NCBI GenBank assembly: GCA_001782015.1
Contig: MFNJ01000030.1
Span: forward strand, 1-44,930
DNA: 44,930 nucleotides
Reading direction: 5' to 3'
DNA from: Candidatus Levybacteria bacterium RIFCSPHIGHO2_01_FULL_36_15
Lineage (GTDB): Bacteria > Patescibacteriota > Microgenomatia > Levybacterales > GWA1-39-11
This document shows, in pieces, positions 1 through 8,482 of this stretch; the stretch's first letter is position 1, and the number at the start of each line of letters is the position of its first letter. A model generated the notes under the pieces. That model was not told the DNA's origin. It made no database searches and worked only from the letters and a program-made list of their open reading frames with translations. The position numbers and the translations under genes are program-made.

Positions 1-59
1 CGGTTCAACATTTGCTTTCCAAGCAAAAAAGACGGGTTCGACTCCCGTATCCCGCTCCA
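1..59 (+). tRNA. tRNA-Gly (anticodon TCC), 3' part only
   Basis: The 5' part lies outside the window. An anticodon arm TTTGC / loop TTTCCAA / GCAAA gives anticodon TCC (Gly). It is followed by a T arm (ACGGG, loop TTCGACT, CCCGT at 32-48), the 3' acceptor strand ATCCCGC at 49-55, discriminator T56 and an encoded CCA at 57-59. The 3' end is repeated further along the window, which marks it as a likely integration target. Confidence 0.9.
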
Positions 60-91
60 GACGGGGCAGTGTCTCCAGAAAAGTTGCGAAT
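50..91 (+). repeat. tRNA-Gly 3'-end direct repeat, copy 1 (attL-like)
   Basis: The 42 bases 50-91 match 1914-1955 with about 3 differences. The first 10 bases are the end of tRNA-Gly and the rest is downstream sequence. The core TCCCGCTC is at 50-57. A repeat of a tRNA 3' end beside serine recombinase remains is what integration at a tRNA leaves. I read this copy as a hybrid site: tRNA arm on the left, element arm on the right. Confidence 0.7.
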
Positions 92-245
92 GCTCTTTCC
101 TAAGAGGTTAAATTAACTAAACTCTCATCTGAGAGCTGCAATAGTATTTTGAACTTGAACTTTATGAATCCTTAATTGTATTATTAAAATAATATGGTTC
201 CCCAGGGGCTAACGGTGGTTTGCTCTGTGGCGAGGCATAGAGATT

Positions 246-692
246 ATGAATTCACTTCACTTTAAACTAGCTTGTTTTATTTTTACACTAATTGTTGTTT
301 TACTCTTTTTTGGTAATAATACTTATGCCGCACCAGCCCCTCACGGGATTGCAGTAAACCCTCAGACAAATGAATGCGCTTCATTTTGGCCAGGTGATGA
401 GTTTAGTGGCTTCAAACTACCTGATGGCTGGGAATTTTATAGTTATTGGGACAAGACTTCTTACGGGACGTGTGATGTGAATTTTAATCGCCCTTATGAA
501 GAAAATGCCCGGTTATGTTGTGAACAACTCCATTTAATTTATAAATCTGATAAAGAGTGGGAAATAGTTAGCAGAATGTCTCCCCTAGAGAGAATGTGGT
601 TCAAAGGTAATATTCCACTAACTGTACTTATAATACCAGCAAGTCTTTTAGCTCTTATAGTGTATTTGGTGTTGAGAAAGATTAAGTCCTGA
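246..692 (+). CDS. Hypothetical secreted, membrane-anchored protein
   Basis: 148 residues of unrecognised family. Residues 1-28 form a clear signal peptide, with a hydrophobic core and a likely cleavage after TYAA. A central extracytoplasmic part of about 90 residues carries four cysteines (C44, C76, and CC at about 92-93) and many aromatic residues, so disulfides are plausible. Residues about 122-143 form a C-terminal membrane helix followed by a basic RKIKS tail, so the protein is probably held on the outer face of the membrane. It stands alone between two attachment-like repeats (copy 1 at 50 and the arm repeat ending at 930), so it may be cargo of a small integrated element. The TGA stop shows the standard code is used. 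Confidence 0.6.
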   Translation: MNSLHFKLACFIFTLIVVLLFFGNNTYAAPAPHGIAVNPQTNECASFWPGDEFSGFKLPDGWEFYSYWDKTSYGTCDVNFNRPYEENARLCCEQLHLIYKSDKEWEIVSRMSPLERMWFKGNIPLTVLIIPASLLALIVYLVLRKIKS

Positions 693-854
693 AGGTATAC
701 AAGGTGAAGATATCTGTCACTGTTAATATATTGGAATTCTATAATTACTTCATCTTGGCAAGTCTCTAGATCTTGTAAGAACATTTGATAAATGTCTTCT
801 CATAATAAAGCTGAGAGGTTGAAGTATGCTCATTTATCTTCTTCCTTGCGTTGA

Positions 855-930
855 TACAGCTCCATTAACTTGCTAAAATGAGATAGGTAGTTGAGCAGGA
901 TTAGTTCAAAATAATTTGCATCTCCCGCTC
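855..930 (-). repeat. Recombinase-tail repeat, copy A (attR-like)
   Basis: On the minus strand this encodes AGDANYFELI...F.KLMELY and is a diverged copy of 1846-1921. Bases 901-930 match 1892-1921 at 28 of 30 positions and end in the same core TCCCGCTC (923-930). To the right of the core the sequence differs from the other two copies. No open gene continues through it, because a stop precedes the AGD codons. I read it as the right junction of an integrated element. Confidence 0.6.
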
Positions 931-944
931 AGAAGCGTTTGAAA

Positions 945-1604
945 TTATTTTAGGATGTCTTTTCCTAAATTTCTAGCTTGATTTAACCAAAAAGCTTCAC
1001 ATGTTTTAAAATCAAAAGGAATGAGCATACGAGGAAAATCTTTGAACTCTTTGACCATTAACATCCTTGACCCAAGTTGGACAGAATCTACATACCAGTC
1101 GAATTTTATTCTGGCTTGTTTTCTTAATTCATTAATACTCCATCCTGTTTGTTGAATTATACAATAGAGATCAATAAAGTCTCGGCTTCTTGGTTGTGTT
1201 GATATCGTTTGTAATTTGTTAACAGCAATATCAAACATACTATCAATAGAAAGGTTTTTAAAATGTAGTTTTTTATCCAGACGCGGAAAAGGGTAATAAT
1301 TGAAATCTATCTTTAATGCTTCCGAGTCCTTATGTAGAAAAAAAGTATGTAAACCCATCTGGTTTCTATATTCTGTTTTTTCAAGTTGAAGTTTCAAAAT
1401 AAGATTTTTAATAAACGCTTGGATGGGAAGTAGACTGAATTCTTCTTCACTAAAAAAATCTAAGTCTTCCGATAGACGATGATGAAGATGAAACTCTGCT
1501 AATGCAGTACCGCCGGTTAAATAAAATCTTTTCACTAAACCCGGGGTTTTAGTTATTTCACTCAAGGCACTTTTTTGAAAAGGAGTTAGGATTGTTTTGG
1601 CCAT
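945..1604 (-). CDS. AbiEii/AbiGii-type nucleotidyltransferase (toxin-like)
   Basis: 219 residues. The nucleotidyltransferase signature is clear: LTGGTAL near residue 30, then SEDLDFF about 14 residues later with the paired acidic residues that bind metal, a further DFNYYPF strand near residue 98, and the family's K-x-x-x-I...RDFIDLY segment near residues 130-147. AbiEii proteins transfer nucleotides, in characterised cases onto tRNA, and serve as the toxin of type IV abortive-infection/TA systems. The target here is unknown. The start overlaps the end of the upstream small gene by 19 bases, so the two are translationally coupled and form a probable toxin-antitoxin or regulator pair. The pair sits between two attachment-like repeats, consistent with mobile cargo. 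The family is well supported; the toxin role is inferred. Confidence 0.85.
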   Translation of the reverse strand: MAKTILTPFQKSALSEITKTPGLVKRFYLTGGTALAEFHLHHRLSEDLDFFSEEEFSLLPIQAFIKNLILKLQLEKTEYRNQMGLHTFFLHKDSEALKIDFNYYPFPRLDKKLHFKNLSIDSMFDIAVNKLQTISTQPRSRDFIDLYCIIQQTGWSINELRKQARIKFDWYVDSVQLGSRMLMVKEFKDFPRMLIPFDFKTCEAFWLNQARNLGKDILK

Positions 1605-1789
1605 AATAAAAAATGCAAATATTCTTTATAGATCGGATCGATTCTTAATTTACTCCAATATCTTATTAAAATATTTCTATTTAATTTTTCACCATCCAAG
1701 CCATAATTAATTAATTGTTCAAGTTTCCAGATAGTATATTCTTCTGGGTTCTTTTCCAACTCCTTAGTATCAGTGTTCCAGTTGTACAT
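1586..1789 (-). CDS. Small partner of the AbiEii-type nucleotidyltransferase
   Basis: 67 residues, no recognised domain. It is soluble and rich in Trp, Tyr, Leu and charged residues (YTIWKLEQLINYGLDGEKL), probably helical. It lies directly upstream of the AbiEii-type gene on the same strand and overlaps it by 19 bases, the usual position of a cognate antitoxin or accessory protein. It does not resemble the winged-helix AbiEi antitoxin, which is longer. It occupies the same position as the 78-residue gene at 9497, but I see no clear similarity between the two. Function is inferred from context only. Confidence 0.65.
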   Translation of the reverse strand: MYNWNTDTKELEKNPEEYTIWKLEQLINYGLDGEKLNRNILIRYWSKLRIDPIYKEYLHFLLWPKQS

Positions 1790-1845
1790 AACTACATTAT
1801 ATCATCATTTTTGGGTTTTATTTTTCATTCCCGCAAGGGGCTAAA

Positions 1846-1921
1846 TATACTTCCATCAGCTTATTAAAATTAGGATAGATAATTGAATAGATTAGTTCAA
1901 AATAATTTGTGTCTCCCGCTC
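1846..1921 (-). repeat. Recombinase-tail repeat, copy B (left arm of intact attP-like site)
   Basis: This is the counterpart of 855-930, encoding AGDTNYFELI...F.KLMEVY on the minus strand. It is joined at the core TCCCGCTC (1914-1921) to the tRNA-type repeat 1914-1955, so this copy carries both arms. Confidence 0.6.
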
Positions 1922-1955
1922 CAGACGGGGCAGTGTTTCCAGAAAAGTCACGAAT
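1914..1955 (+). repeat. tRNA-Gly 3'-end direct repeat, copy 2
   Basis: Matches 50-91 in the same orientation: 23 identical bases, then single differences. It lies inside the recombinase remnant. Together with the left arm (1846-1921) it forms a site with both element arms, as expected of attP. Confidence 0.7.
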
Positions 1956-2303
1956 ATATTGATACAACGGACTAATCATACAGTCCAATGTACCAGTATA
2001 GTTCCAGGCCACTTGACTGAGGAATACTGAACCAATAAGCACTTTTAGCTGCGGAATTGTTGATCTTCTATACGTTTCCCCTAAGTTCACAAGAAAAACC
2101 CTTGTAAAGGAAGTAACAACGTCTATATTATATTTTTCTATAGCAGTATCGTCTTTGGTTATTTGTGCCTTGATGATTTTATCTTCTATTTTTGGAAGAA
2201 ATTTTCGCCAGTTTTTTTCGTCTTTTAACCTTTTTCACTTGTTTTATACAATAATATTTGATACAAGTTATAAGAACAATGAATCCAGTTTTCAAAACAA
2301 AAT

Positions 2304-5300
2304 ATGTATGTAAACAATGAAAAAAGTAGGAAAAGTAGGGCTACTTACAGCTCACCGCTTGCACTAAAGCTTAAAAGGAATTTTCCAAAATTCAAGCCCT
2401 TCGATTCCACTCAGTGTAAAAGGCAACTTCTCTTTTTTTCACTTCTGTTTTTGATATTTTTTTTCCAAGCTGGAAACGTTTACGCCGCGGCTTTGACCAG
2501 TGTTGCAGATGTTCCTTGGTCTTCGGATGTTTCCACCAGTGGTAAACACACTATTAATTTTACTACAGTAACATCAATCCCGGCAGATGGAAAAATTATC
2601 ATTACATTCCCTTCCGGTTTTACTGTTTCAGGTGCAACATTTGACAGTTGGAGTGGTATTGATGGAGGCAGAAGTCTATCTGTCTTGGGTCAAGTCATTA
2701 CGATCACCAGAGATAATACAGGCACAAGTTCAACTGCCGGAGCAAAATATATGGTTTTAGATAATATTACCAACCACTCAACCGCTACAACTTATACGGT
2801 CACGGTTGAAACTCAGGATAGTTCTTCCACAACTCTTGATGGTCCAACGACTTCGTCCAATTTTACGATCACGAATACATCAGACGGTCTTGATACTTCT
2901 GCGCCATGGCCAATATGGCTACATGATCAAAGAAACTCGGCCACATCAACAAATTCAGGGCCAAGTTATCCAGCAATCAGATGGAGATTTTTAGCAAGTG
3001 ATTCAGCTGATAATCATCGTTCAGTCATTCAAGGATCAGATGGAACGATTTACTATAGTAGTGCTACCATACTTTATGCGATTAATGAAGATGGGAGCAC
3101 TAAATGGTCAACTGAAAATGCTCACGGTATTAATATAGGGACGGCTTTGACTGTCAGTGGCAGGATTTATACTTATGGGAGTGGGGTGTTGGTGGCAAGA
3201 GATACAAGTGATGGAAGTATAATTTGGTCATATACCACTGGCCTAACGAGTAGTTATTGGAACAGTTTTAATATTTCACCTGATGGAACTGTTGTTATTG
3301 CTGATAACAGTGGAGTGGAAGGAGTAAATTCTGACGGAACAAGAAAATTTTTAACAACGGGTTCTATTGGTCGCGATACTACGCCGGCGATTGATAGCTC
3401 AGGAATCATTTATTTAACAGATGACGGTTCAACTGGTGGTTATTATCCTGATGGAAAAGTTAAATATACAAGTAGTTGCCTAGGAAACAGCGTAGGGAAT
3501 CCGGGCGCACTGACTGCTAATGAACAAAATTTTCTGCACACCGGCAGAAGTAGCTCTAATCCTACAGCAGCTTGTGTTGCATCCGATGGCAGTACACTTT
3601 GGTCGGTAGCTTCTACTGGAGATGGATATCATGTTGGAGCACTTTCTCCCGATTCATCTGTTTATTACCACAAGTTTAGCGGGTTGACGGCACGAAGTGT
3701 TTCAGATGGTTCGGTTATTTGGAACAATAGTTCTGCTGTTAGTAGTAACTGGGCAGAACAAATTGCCGTGGATTCAAACGGACGTATTTACTCGGGGGTT
3801 TATGCAGTTGATAGTTCTGGCACTACAATATGGAATCTTGCGGGATTCAGCGGTGACTATATTGCTATTGGACAAAACCAGCAAATTTATTATGTGCAGC
3901 ACTACACGGACTATATTTATGCTTATCAAAACTGGACTCTTTCTGCTTCTGCAAATACTACTTATTACAAACTCGGAGATACGTTAACAATTACAGCAAC
4001 TTCTTCTATGTTGCAAACTGATCCCTCAGATCCTGGAGAGGATAATAAAGTCCAGGCAGTCATGCCAAATGGAGACAAAGTTGTGCTTTCTTATTCATCT
4101 TCAAGTGGAGGGAATACTACCTGGACAGGAACGTACACTATTCCAACAGGTACAACAACTGGTTCGTATGCTGCAACAATAGAGGCTGCCCAATACAATG
4201 TAGTGACAGATACCAGCACAACCTTTGACTCGGCTCCAACGGGATCAAGCAACACAGGTATAACTTCTACTTTTTCCTACACTGTAGACGCTACTGCACC
4301 CGCAGAGGCAGAAATAATTTCTCCTTCCAATTACACAAAAGATGATACAAAACCAACGCTTCGGTTTAAAAAAGCCAGCGATGCCTTAAGCGGACTTTCT
4401 TCTTACTCGGTTTTATTGGATGAAGGTAAAAACAGGAATTTCTCGACTACAAATATTCCTACATCAGGAAACGGTTCTGCTTCATATGTTTGGAAAGACG
4501 ATTCAGCAGTTAAAATTGAATTTTTAAATGAGAACGATTCAAACAGCAGTAATGATGAAATCAAAGTCTATTTCAAGGGGCTTGATAACGGGGATTTAAC
4601 CGAAGGAAAACATGTCTGGAACGTCAGAGCTTATGATGCTGTTGGTAACTCAGCAGTTTCTACTGGTACTTTCTATATTGATAAAACTTCTCCTTCGATT
4701 TCCGAACTGGCAATTGCTAATGTGAGCCTTGTTTCTGGTGGAAGAAAATATACTCTTGATATTACTAACCGCATGCCATCATTTTCCGGTAAAGCAACAG
4801 ATTCTTACAGCAGTAGCGAGAGAACAAATAGTAATAATACCAAAGATACCTTTGACAAGGTATCTTCCGGTCCAGACAAGATAACATTGACAATAAAGAA
4901 ACTAAAAGAAGGGTTAGAAGTAAAGGATGAAAATTTTGAAGAACATCTAACCAGGGAATATCAACTATCCGACGTTCAAGACACTCAAAATCAAGAGAAA
5001 CACACTCGCTTTTATATCACCATTCCTTATCCTTTAGTTGATGGGTATTATCAAGTTAAATTGTCTTTAATAGATAAGGTTGGAAATACTTACGACTATC
5101 AAGTTTTTTATTTAATGTTAAACTCGATTCAACCACTCACCGCAGTAACTTCTTCTACTAATACTAATAGCAATAACAATCTAGAAACCGAGATAATTGA
5201 ACAAGAAACAATTAAAACTATAACTCCCGAAGAAAAAGAACATGTAAAACAAGAAGGATACTCTGTAAAAATAAAAGTTGTCGATAATAAAAATAACCCT

Positions 5301-5612
5301 GTCAAAGGGGTGAGAGTAACAATCCATTCAAGAATCCAAGAAGCCATAACAGACAAAAACGGTATTGTTTCGTTTACCAGTGTTGAAAAGGGAGAACATA
5401 AAATATTGATTGTTTATAACAATTATGAAGGTGAACAAAAGGTTAACTTAACCGGCAATGATGTTAGGGAGTTTAGTTTTACTATTCAAATAAAACAGAA
5501 AAGTGCTTTTACCGATACAAAAGTAATCTTTGCCATCAGCTCATTGACAATCATAATTGTAGTGTTAGGAATATTATTAGTTAAAGCAAGAAGAAACAAA
5601 GGACATGCATAG
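2304..5612 (+). CDS. Large PQQ-like beta-propeller/Ig-like surface protein
   Basis: 1102 residues. A long basic N-terminal region (1-42) precedes a signal-peptide hydrophobic core (about 43-60, ending VYAA). Residues 63-190 are Ser/Thr-rich beta-sandwich. Residues about 205-545 hold repeated SDGT-I-Y / DGS-x-x-W units typical of PQQ-like (outer-membrane BamB-like) propeller blades. Residues 545-800 have further Ig-like or cohesin-like strands, starting DATAPAEAEIISPSNYTKDD. A lysine-rich section follows, and residues about 985-1062 form a carboxypeptidase-regulatory-like fold (NPVKGVRVTIHS...TDKNGIVSF). One membrane helix (about 1074-1096) precedes a basic RRNKGHA tail. The protein is thus probably displayed outside the cell and anchored at its C-terminus. 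Adhesion or host contact is an inference. It stands alone with no apparent operon partner. Confidence 0.8.
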   Translation: MYVNNEKSRKSRATYSSPLALKLKRNFPKFKPFDSTQCKRQLLFFSLLFLIFFFQAGNVYAAALTSVADVPWSSDVSTSGKHTINFTTVTSIPADGKIIITFPSGFTVSGATFDSWSGIDGGRSLSVLGQVITITRDNTGTSSTAGAKYMVLDNITNHSTATTYTVTVETQDSSSTTLDGPTTSSNFTITNTSDGLDTSAPWPIWLHDQRNSATSTNSGPSYPAIRWRFLASDSADNHRSVIQGSDGTIYYSSATILYAINEDGSTKWSTENAHGINIGTALTVSGRIYTYGSGVLVARDTSDGSIIWSYTTGLTSSYWNSFNISPDGTVVIADNSGVEGVNSDGTRKFLTTGSIGRDTTPAIDSSGIIYLTDDGSTGGYYPDGKVKYTSSCLGNSVGNPGALTANEQNFLHTGRSSSNPTAACVASDGSTLWSVASTGDGYHVGALSPDSSVYYHKFSGLTARSVSDGSVIWNNSSAVSSNWAEQIAVDSNGRIYSGVYAVDSSGTTIWNLAGFSGDYIAIGQNQQIYYVQHYTDYIYAYQNWTLSASANTTYYKLGDTLTITATSSMLQTDPSDPGEDNKVQAVMPNGDKVVLSYSSSSGGNTTWTGTYTIPTGTTTGSYAATIEAAQYNVVTDTSTTFDSAPTGSSNTGITSTFSYTVDATAPAEAEIISPSNYTKDDTKPTLRFKKASDALSGLSSYSVLLDEGKNRNFSTTNIPTSGNGSASYVWKDDSAVKIEFLNENDSNSSNDEIKVYFKGLDNGDLTEGKHVWNVRAYDAVGNSAVSTGTFYIDKTSPSISELAIANVSLVSGGRKYTLDITNRMPSFSGKATDSYSSSERTNSNNTKDTFDKVSSGPDKITLTIKKLKEGLEVKDENFEEHLTREYQLSDVQDTQNQEKHTRFYITIPYPLVDGYYQVKLSLIDKVGNTYDYQVFYLMLNSIQPLTAVTSSTNTNSNNNLETEIIEQETIKTITPEEKEHVKQEGYSVKIKVVDNKNNPVKGVRVTIHSRIQEAITDKNGIVSFTSVEKGEHKILIVYNNYEGEQKVNLTGNDVREFSFTIQIKQKSAFTDTKVIFAISSLTIIIVVLGILLVKARRNKGHA

Positions 5613-5799
5613 ACCAAATTTAAACAAAGATCAAAAAAATTAGTTGTGGGCTCTTTCATATGCCTCAAGTTGCAGCTTGTCTTACAAAAAAAAGCTAATA
5701 ATTAACAGAACTATTACTATCATTTATTTGTATGACTGGGACATAATTCGTCATGCTGAATTAATTTCAGCATAGATTTTAGTCAGTTAAAGTATTAAA

Positions 5800-8187
5800 A
5801 TGTTAGAGTTTATGGACGGTGCGGTTATTACAAAAAATATTCCAACAGTATTTATCATTTTTGGCGCAACCGGGGACCTCATGTCCAAAAAAATTGTCCC
5901 GGCGTTTTTTCATCTCTATAAAAAAAATAAACTTCCAAAACTTTTTAAAATCATTGGTTTTTCAAGAAGAAATTTAACCGTTGATCAGTTTAGGGGTTTT
6001 GTAATGACTCTTCTTGAAAATCAAATAGCCCATAAAGATAAAGATCTTTTTAAAAAATTTTTATCGCTTTTTTTATACCAGCAGGGTGGCTTTGATCGAA
6101 TAAAATCATACAACCAGCTTGCTCAAGTACTTGGTAAAACGGATAAAGATTGGAGTGTTTGTTCAAATAAGCTGTTTTATCTTGCCGTTCCGCCGCACTT
6201 TAACAAAACAATTTTTGAACACTTAAAGACTTCCGGTCTCACAATTCCCTGCGGGCCTGAAGAAGGGTGGACAAGAGTTATAGTTGAAAAACCTTTTGGC
6301 AAGGACTTAAAAACAGCGGAAGAACTTGATACTCTTCTTGGCAAACTATTCAAAGAGGAGCAAATCTATAGAATAGATCACTATCTGGCTAAAGAAATGA
6401 TGCAGAACATTTTAAGCTTCAGATTCGCAAATAACCTTTTTGAGGAAGTTTGGAATAATAATTTTATTGAAAGGATAGACATAAGGCTTTTGGAAAGCAT
6501 AGGAGTTGAGAAAAGAGGCGCTTTTTATGATGGAATAGGTGCCTTAAGAGATGTAGGCCAGAATCATCTTTTGCAGATGCTGGCTCTGATAACTATGGAC
6601 CAGCCTGAGAATTTTGAATCAAATGCTGTAAGAAAAAAACGGGCCGAAATTCTGAAAACTTTAAGGATTTTACCAGAAGATGAAATAAAACACCACACAT
6701 TCAGAGCACAATATAAAGGATACAGGCAAATTACAGGAGTTAATCCGGATTCCTCCACTGAAACATATTTTAAAACTGTTGCGTATCTTACTTTTTCCCG
6801 CTGGATTGGCGTACCAGTATTTTTAGAAAGCGGCAAAAGACTGCCCCGTAAAAAAGAAATTGTTGTGACATTTAAACATCCCATCCCTTGTCTTTGTCCG
6901 CCAAACGTTCCCGAACACTACCAGAACAAAATAATATTTTCTCTTGAGCCCAGGGAAGAAATTAAAATCCAGTTCTGGTCAAAAAAACCGGGTCTTGAGT
7001 TTGAAATGGAAAAAAGAACGCTCAATTTTCTGTTCAGAAGAGAAAAACAAAAAACCCAGTATGTTGAAGAATATGAAAAGCTATTGTTGGATTGTATTGC
7101 TGGTAATCAGCTTCTTTTTATAAGCACGGATGAAGTAAAGCCTTCCTGGAAATATATAGATCCTATTGTTACCGCTTGGCGTAAAAACCTGGTGCCTCTT
7201 GAAATATATAAACCTGACTCAAAAAAAATTCTGGTAAAGTCTTTAAGAATTGAAAATAGAAAAACAGAGGAAACAATCAAGAAAGAAATAGGTATTATCG
7301 GTTTGGGAAAAATGGGAGGAAACATAGCAAGAAGGCTGATAGAAAAAAACTGGAGAGTGGTAGGATATAACAGGACACCTGATGATACTAAGATTCTTGA
7401 AAGAGAAGGTATGACCGGTGCTTATTCTCTTAAAGAACTTTTAGAAAAATTATCAAAACCAAGAATCATTTTACTTAATTTACCCGCTGGAAAAGCGCTG
7501 GATGACATTATTTTTCCAAAAAACGGCCTGCTTGAATTTTTGGATAAAGGGGACTTTATTATTGAAGGCGGCAACTCTTATTATAAAGACTCAATAAGGC
7601 GATACAACTTACTGCAAAAAAAAGGAATCCGTTTTGTTGACGCGGGAATTTCCGGAGGCCCGGGTGGAGCAAGAAACGGAGCTTGTATTATGGTAGGCGG
7701 AGATGAGAAGGATTATAATTCCCTTTTTCCTTTATTTTTGGATATGGCAACAGAAAAAGGAGTGATGTTTTTTAAAGGAGCGGGCGCGGGACATTTTGTA
7801 AAAATGGTTCATAACGGAATTGAGTATGGCATGATGCAGGCAATAGCGGAGGGATTTACTGTTCTTCAAAAATCAGAGTATAAACTAGATCTTGCAAAAG
7901 TTGCTAAAATATATAATCAAGGGAGCGTAATTGAATCAAGATTAATCGGGTGGCTTGAGGATGCCTTTAAAGTTTACAGTGAAGATCTTAAAGAAGTTTC
8001 CGGATCCGTAGGTTATACCGGTGAAGGGGAATGGACCGTGAAAACTGCTCATGAGCTAAAAATTGATGTACCCGCAATTGAAGATGCGGTTAAATTCAGG
8101 ATTGAGTCTTTTAAGAGCCCCACTTATATGGGGAAAATAATTTCAGCAATAAGAAACCGCTTTGGCGGTCACAGCATTAAAAAATAA
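5800..8187 (+). CDS. zwf-gnd: Fused glucose-6-phosphate dehydrogenase / 6-phosphogluconate dehydrogenase
   Basis: 795 residues containing two enzymes of the oxidative pentose phosphate pathway. Residues 1-485 are G6PDH: the coenzyme site GATGDLMSKK (22-31), VEKPFGKD near 164, and the active-site RIDHYLAKE (191-199) with its catalytic His. Residues about 495-795 are the short (about 300-residue) 6PGDH: GLGKMGGN (501-508), the substrate motif GISGGPGGARNGA near 614-626, and KMVHNG with K668, H671 and N672. The intervening lactonase step is not encoded in the fusion or nearby; the lactone can hydrolyse spontaneously or elsewhere. A short linker rich in Lys/Glu (about 480-495) joins them. The fusion would give NADPH twice and ribulose-5-phosphate. 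The Met at residue 5 is an alternative start. It is not in an operon. Confidence 0.95.
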   Translation: MLEFMDGAVITKNIPTVFIIFGATGDLMSKKIVPAFFHLYKKNKLPKLFKIIGFSRRNLTVDQFRGFVMTLLENQIAHKDKDLFKKFLSLFLYQQGGFDRIKSYNQLAQVLGKTDKDWSVCSNKLFYLAVPPHFNKTIFEHLKTSGLTIPCGPEEGWTRVIVEKPFGKDLKTAEELDTLLGKLFKEEQIYRIDHYLAKEMMQNILSFRFANNLFEEVWNNNFIERIDIRLLESIGVEKRGAFYDGIGALRDVGQNHLLQMLALITMDQPENFESNAVRKKRAEILKTLRILPEDEIKHHTFRAQYKGYRQITGVNPDSSTETYFKTVAYLTFSRWIGVPVFLESGKRLPRKKEIVVTFKHPIPCLCPPNVPEHYQNKIIFSLEPREEIKIQFWSKKPGLEFEMEKRTLNFLFRREKQKTQYVEEYEKLLLDCIAGNQLLFISTDEVKPSWKYIDPIVTAWRKNLVPLEIYKPDSKKILVKSLRIENRKTEETIKKEIGIIGLGKMGGNIARRLIEKNWRVVGYNRTPDDTKILEREGMTGAYSLKELLEKLSKPRIILLNLPAGKALDDIIFPKNGLLEFLDKGDFIIEGGNSYYKDSIRRYNLLQKKGIRFVDAGISGGPGGARNGACIMVGGDEKDYNSLFPLFLDMATEKGVMFFKGAGAGHFVKMVHNGIEYGMMQAIAEGFTVLQKSEYKLDLAKVAKIYNQGSVIESRLIGWLEDAFKVYSEDLKEVSGSVGYTGEGEWTVKTAHELKIDVPAIEDAVKFRIESFKSPTYMGKIISAIRNRFGGHSIKK

Positions 8188-8300
8188 AATATCAGGAAGA
8201 TAAATCGTTAATGATTTCCTTGCGGATTTTACATTCCATATACTAATATTGTAAAATATATCATATTCAAATATAAATATTTAAATTTTATATTTTTGTT

Positions 8301-8373
8301 GCGCCTGTAGCTTAATGGATAGAGCAACTCTCTTCTAAAGAGTAGGTTGCGCGTTCGACTCGCGCCAGGCGCG
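8301..8373 (+). tRNA. tRNA-Arg (anticodon TCT)
   Basis: The acceptor GCGCCTG (8301-8307) pairs with CAGGCGC (8366-8372). The anticodon arm is ACTCT / CTTCTAA / AGAGT and the T arm is GCGCG / TTCGACT / CGCGC. CCA is not encoded. Confidence 0.95.
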
Positions 8374-8378
8374 CATAA

Positions 8379-8476
8379 TTAAGTTCAAAATTCAAAATGA
8401 AAAGTTCAAAATTGAATCACTTCTTGTATAATTCTTACAACTATCACTTTTAACTTTGAACTTTTAACTTTAAACT
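8379..8476 (+). repeat. Imperfect inverted repeat between tRNA-Arg and rhomboid gene
   Basis: Runs of AAGTTCAAAATTCAAAA and AAAAGTTCAAAATTG on the left face TTTTAACTTTGAACTTTTAAC on the right, about 30 bases apart, so a long AT-rich hairpin can form. It may be a degenerate intergenic repeat or a weak terminator. No gene is seen in it. Confidence 0.4.
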
Positions 8477-8482
8477 AATCTT

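Larger units (their letters stand above)
1818..2234 (-). pseudogene. C-terminal remnant of a large serine recombinase
   Basis: An open frame of about 138 codons begins directly after a stop (TGA at 2235-2237) and lacks a convincing start; an internal ATT/GTG would be needed. The residues KDEKNWRKFLPKIED, then VTSFTRVFLVNLGETYRRS, then LIGSVFLSQVAWNYTG resemble the tail of large serine recombinases of this lineage, in which a coiled region is followed by a (Q/K)-x-L-G-(S/I)-x-F-P motif. The N-terminal catalytic and zinc-ribbon domains are missing. The last 40 or so residues (PSGAGDTNYFELI onward) are encoded antisense to the tRNA-Gly 3'-end repeat, a known oddity of recombinases whose gene end overlaps their attachment site. 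Identification rests on motif memory rather than a search. Confidence 0.6.
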
